A DNA stretch of 41,996 nt, taken from NCBI GenBank assembly GCA_003614735.1, contig KZ992490.1, positions 1-41,996 on the forward strand. The letters run 5' to 3'. Below are positions 41,908-41,996 of the stretch, piece after piece. The position numbers were made by a program, and so were the translations under genes. Position 1 is the first letter of the stretch. Every line of letters begins with the position of its first letter. The notes beneath the pieces were generated by a model. It was not told the DNA's origin. It worked only from the letters and a program-made list of their open reading frames with translations, and searched no databases. This DNA is from Thamnocephalis sphaerospora. Taxonomy: Eukaryota; Zoopagomycota; Zoopagomycetes; Zoopagales; Sigmoideomycetaceae.

Positions 41908-41996
41908 ATGCTTATGAACGGCCGTCTTGCTCTCATCATCCTGGCCGCAGCTAGCGCTGCAGGCATTTGTGCCGCCGAACGGCTCAAGGTACAGCC
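41908..41996 (+). CDS. Start of a secreted protein, cut by the window end
   Basis: The ATG at 41908 (caccATGcttatg) opens a typical signal peptide, MLMNGRLALIILAAASAAG, then ICAAERLK, with cleavage likely after CAA. Right after AAERLK is a gtaca that could be a splice donor (aag|gtacag). The pyrimidine-rich 60 bp upstream fit a fungal promoter. Too little is visible to name a product. It would add to the fungalysin and fasciclin as secreted products in this 8-kb end. Confidence 0.55.
   Translation, partial: MLMNGRLALIILAAASAAGICAAERLKVQ

Noticed and set aside
1-41996. tRNA, rRNA, CRISPR array, complete transposon, or biosynthetic gene cluster
   Set aside because: I scanned for TPsiC-arm-like ggttcga contexts, direct-repeat arrays, transposase/reverse-transcriptase motifs and clustered biosynthetic enzymes and found none; ggttcga hits lie inside coding exons.

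Overview
The window looks like the nuclear genome of a fungus, most likely an early-diverging (non-Dikarya) lineage. Genes lie on both strands and are cut by short spliceosomal introns (about 35 to 105 nt). Product types are typically fungal: an Uds1 'up-regulated during septation' protein, a YME2/RNA12 mitochondrial protein, a methionine-permease-like LAT transporter, a fungalysin (M36) protease, a secreted fasciclin protein and F-box proteins with divergent C-termini. The pseudokinase, 7TM and F-box types with degenerate copies suggest Zoopagomycota-like fungi (for example Thamnocephalis or Syncephalis relatives). That placement is inference from memory of family style, not proven by the sequence.

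Layout. 1-1495 (+): 3' part of a kinase-like gene with degenerate catalytic motifs and two PPxY-containing repeats. 1967-2239 (-): small two-helix membrane protein. 2985-3257 (+): truncated F-box copy, related to the intact F-box gene at 37781-39316. 3780-6043 (-): leucine-rich-repeat protein with a C-terminal Cys-pair segment. 6263-6751 (-): small multi-exon gene of unresolved structure. 7048-7739 (-): seven-helix membrane protein with a frameshift. 8902-12384 (-): 1160-residue F-box-like protein with acidic tracts. 13077-13712 (+): YAR1-like ankyrin protein. 14105-18462 (-): Uds1-domain coiled-coil protein with a GC-AG intron. 20640-20834 (+): small secreted cysteine-containing peptide. 21320-23043 (+): LAT amino-acid permease. 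23190-26159 (-): YME2/RNA12. 27232-28383 (+): membrane protein with four hydrophobic segments. 28846-30336 (+): mitochondrial carrier-like protein. 30873-32629 (-): FYRN/FYRC chromatin-type protein. 34233-36182 (+): fungalysin. 36899-37594 (+): fasciclin protein. 37781-39316 (-): F-box protein. 41908-41996 (+): start of another secreted protein.

Functional picture. This is a mixed euchromatic stretch rather than one pathway. Two products point to mitochondria (YME2 and the carrier), one to ribosome assembly (YAR1-like), one to septation or polarity (Uds1), one to chromatin (FYR), and two or three to ubiquitin-ligase adaptor or substrate-recognition roles (F-box proteins, PPxY pseudokinase). 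The right end (34-42 kb) is rich in secreted proteins. Intergenic regions are long (up to 2.6 kb) and carry GA/CT, GGT and GT microsatellites. I see no tRNA, rRNA, CRISPR array or intact transposon. I did not find a clear new multi-gene system; the most unusual items are the PPxY pseudokinase, the duplicated F-box module, the frameshifted 7TM gene, the GC-AG intron and the small secreted Cys peptide.
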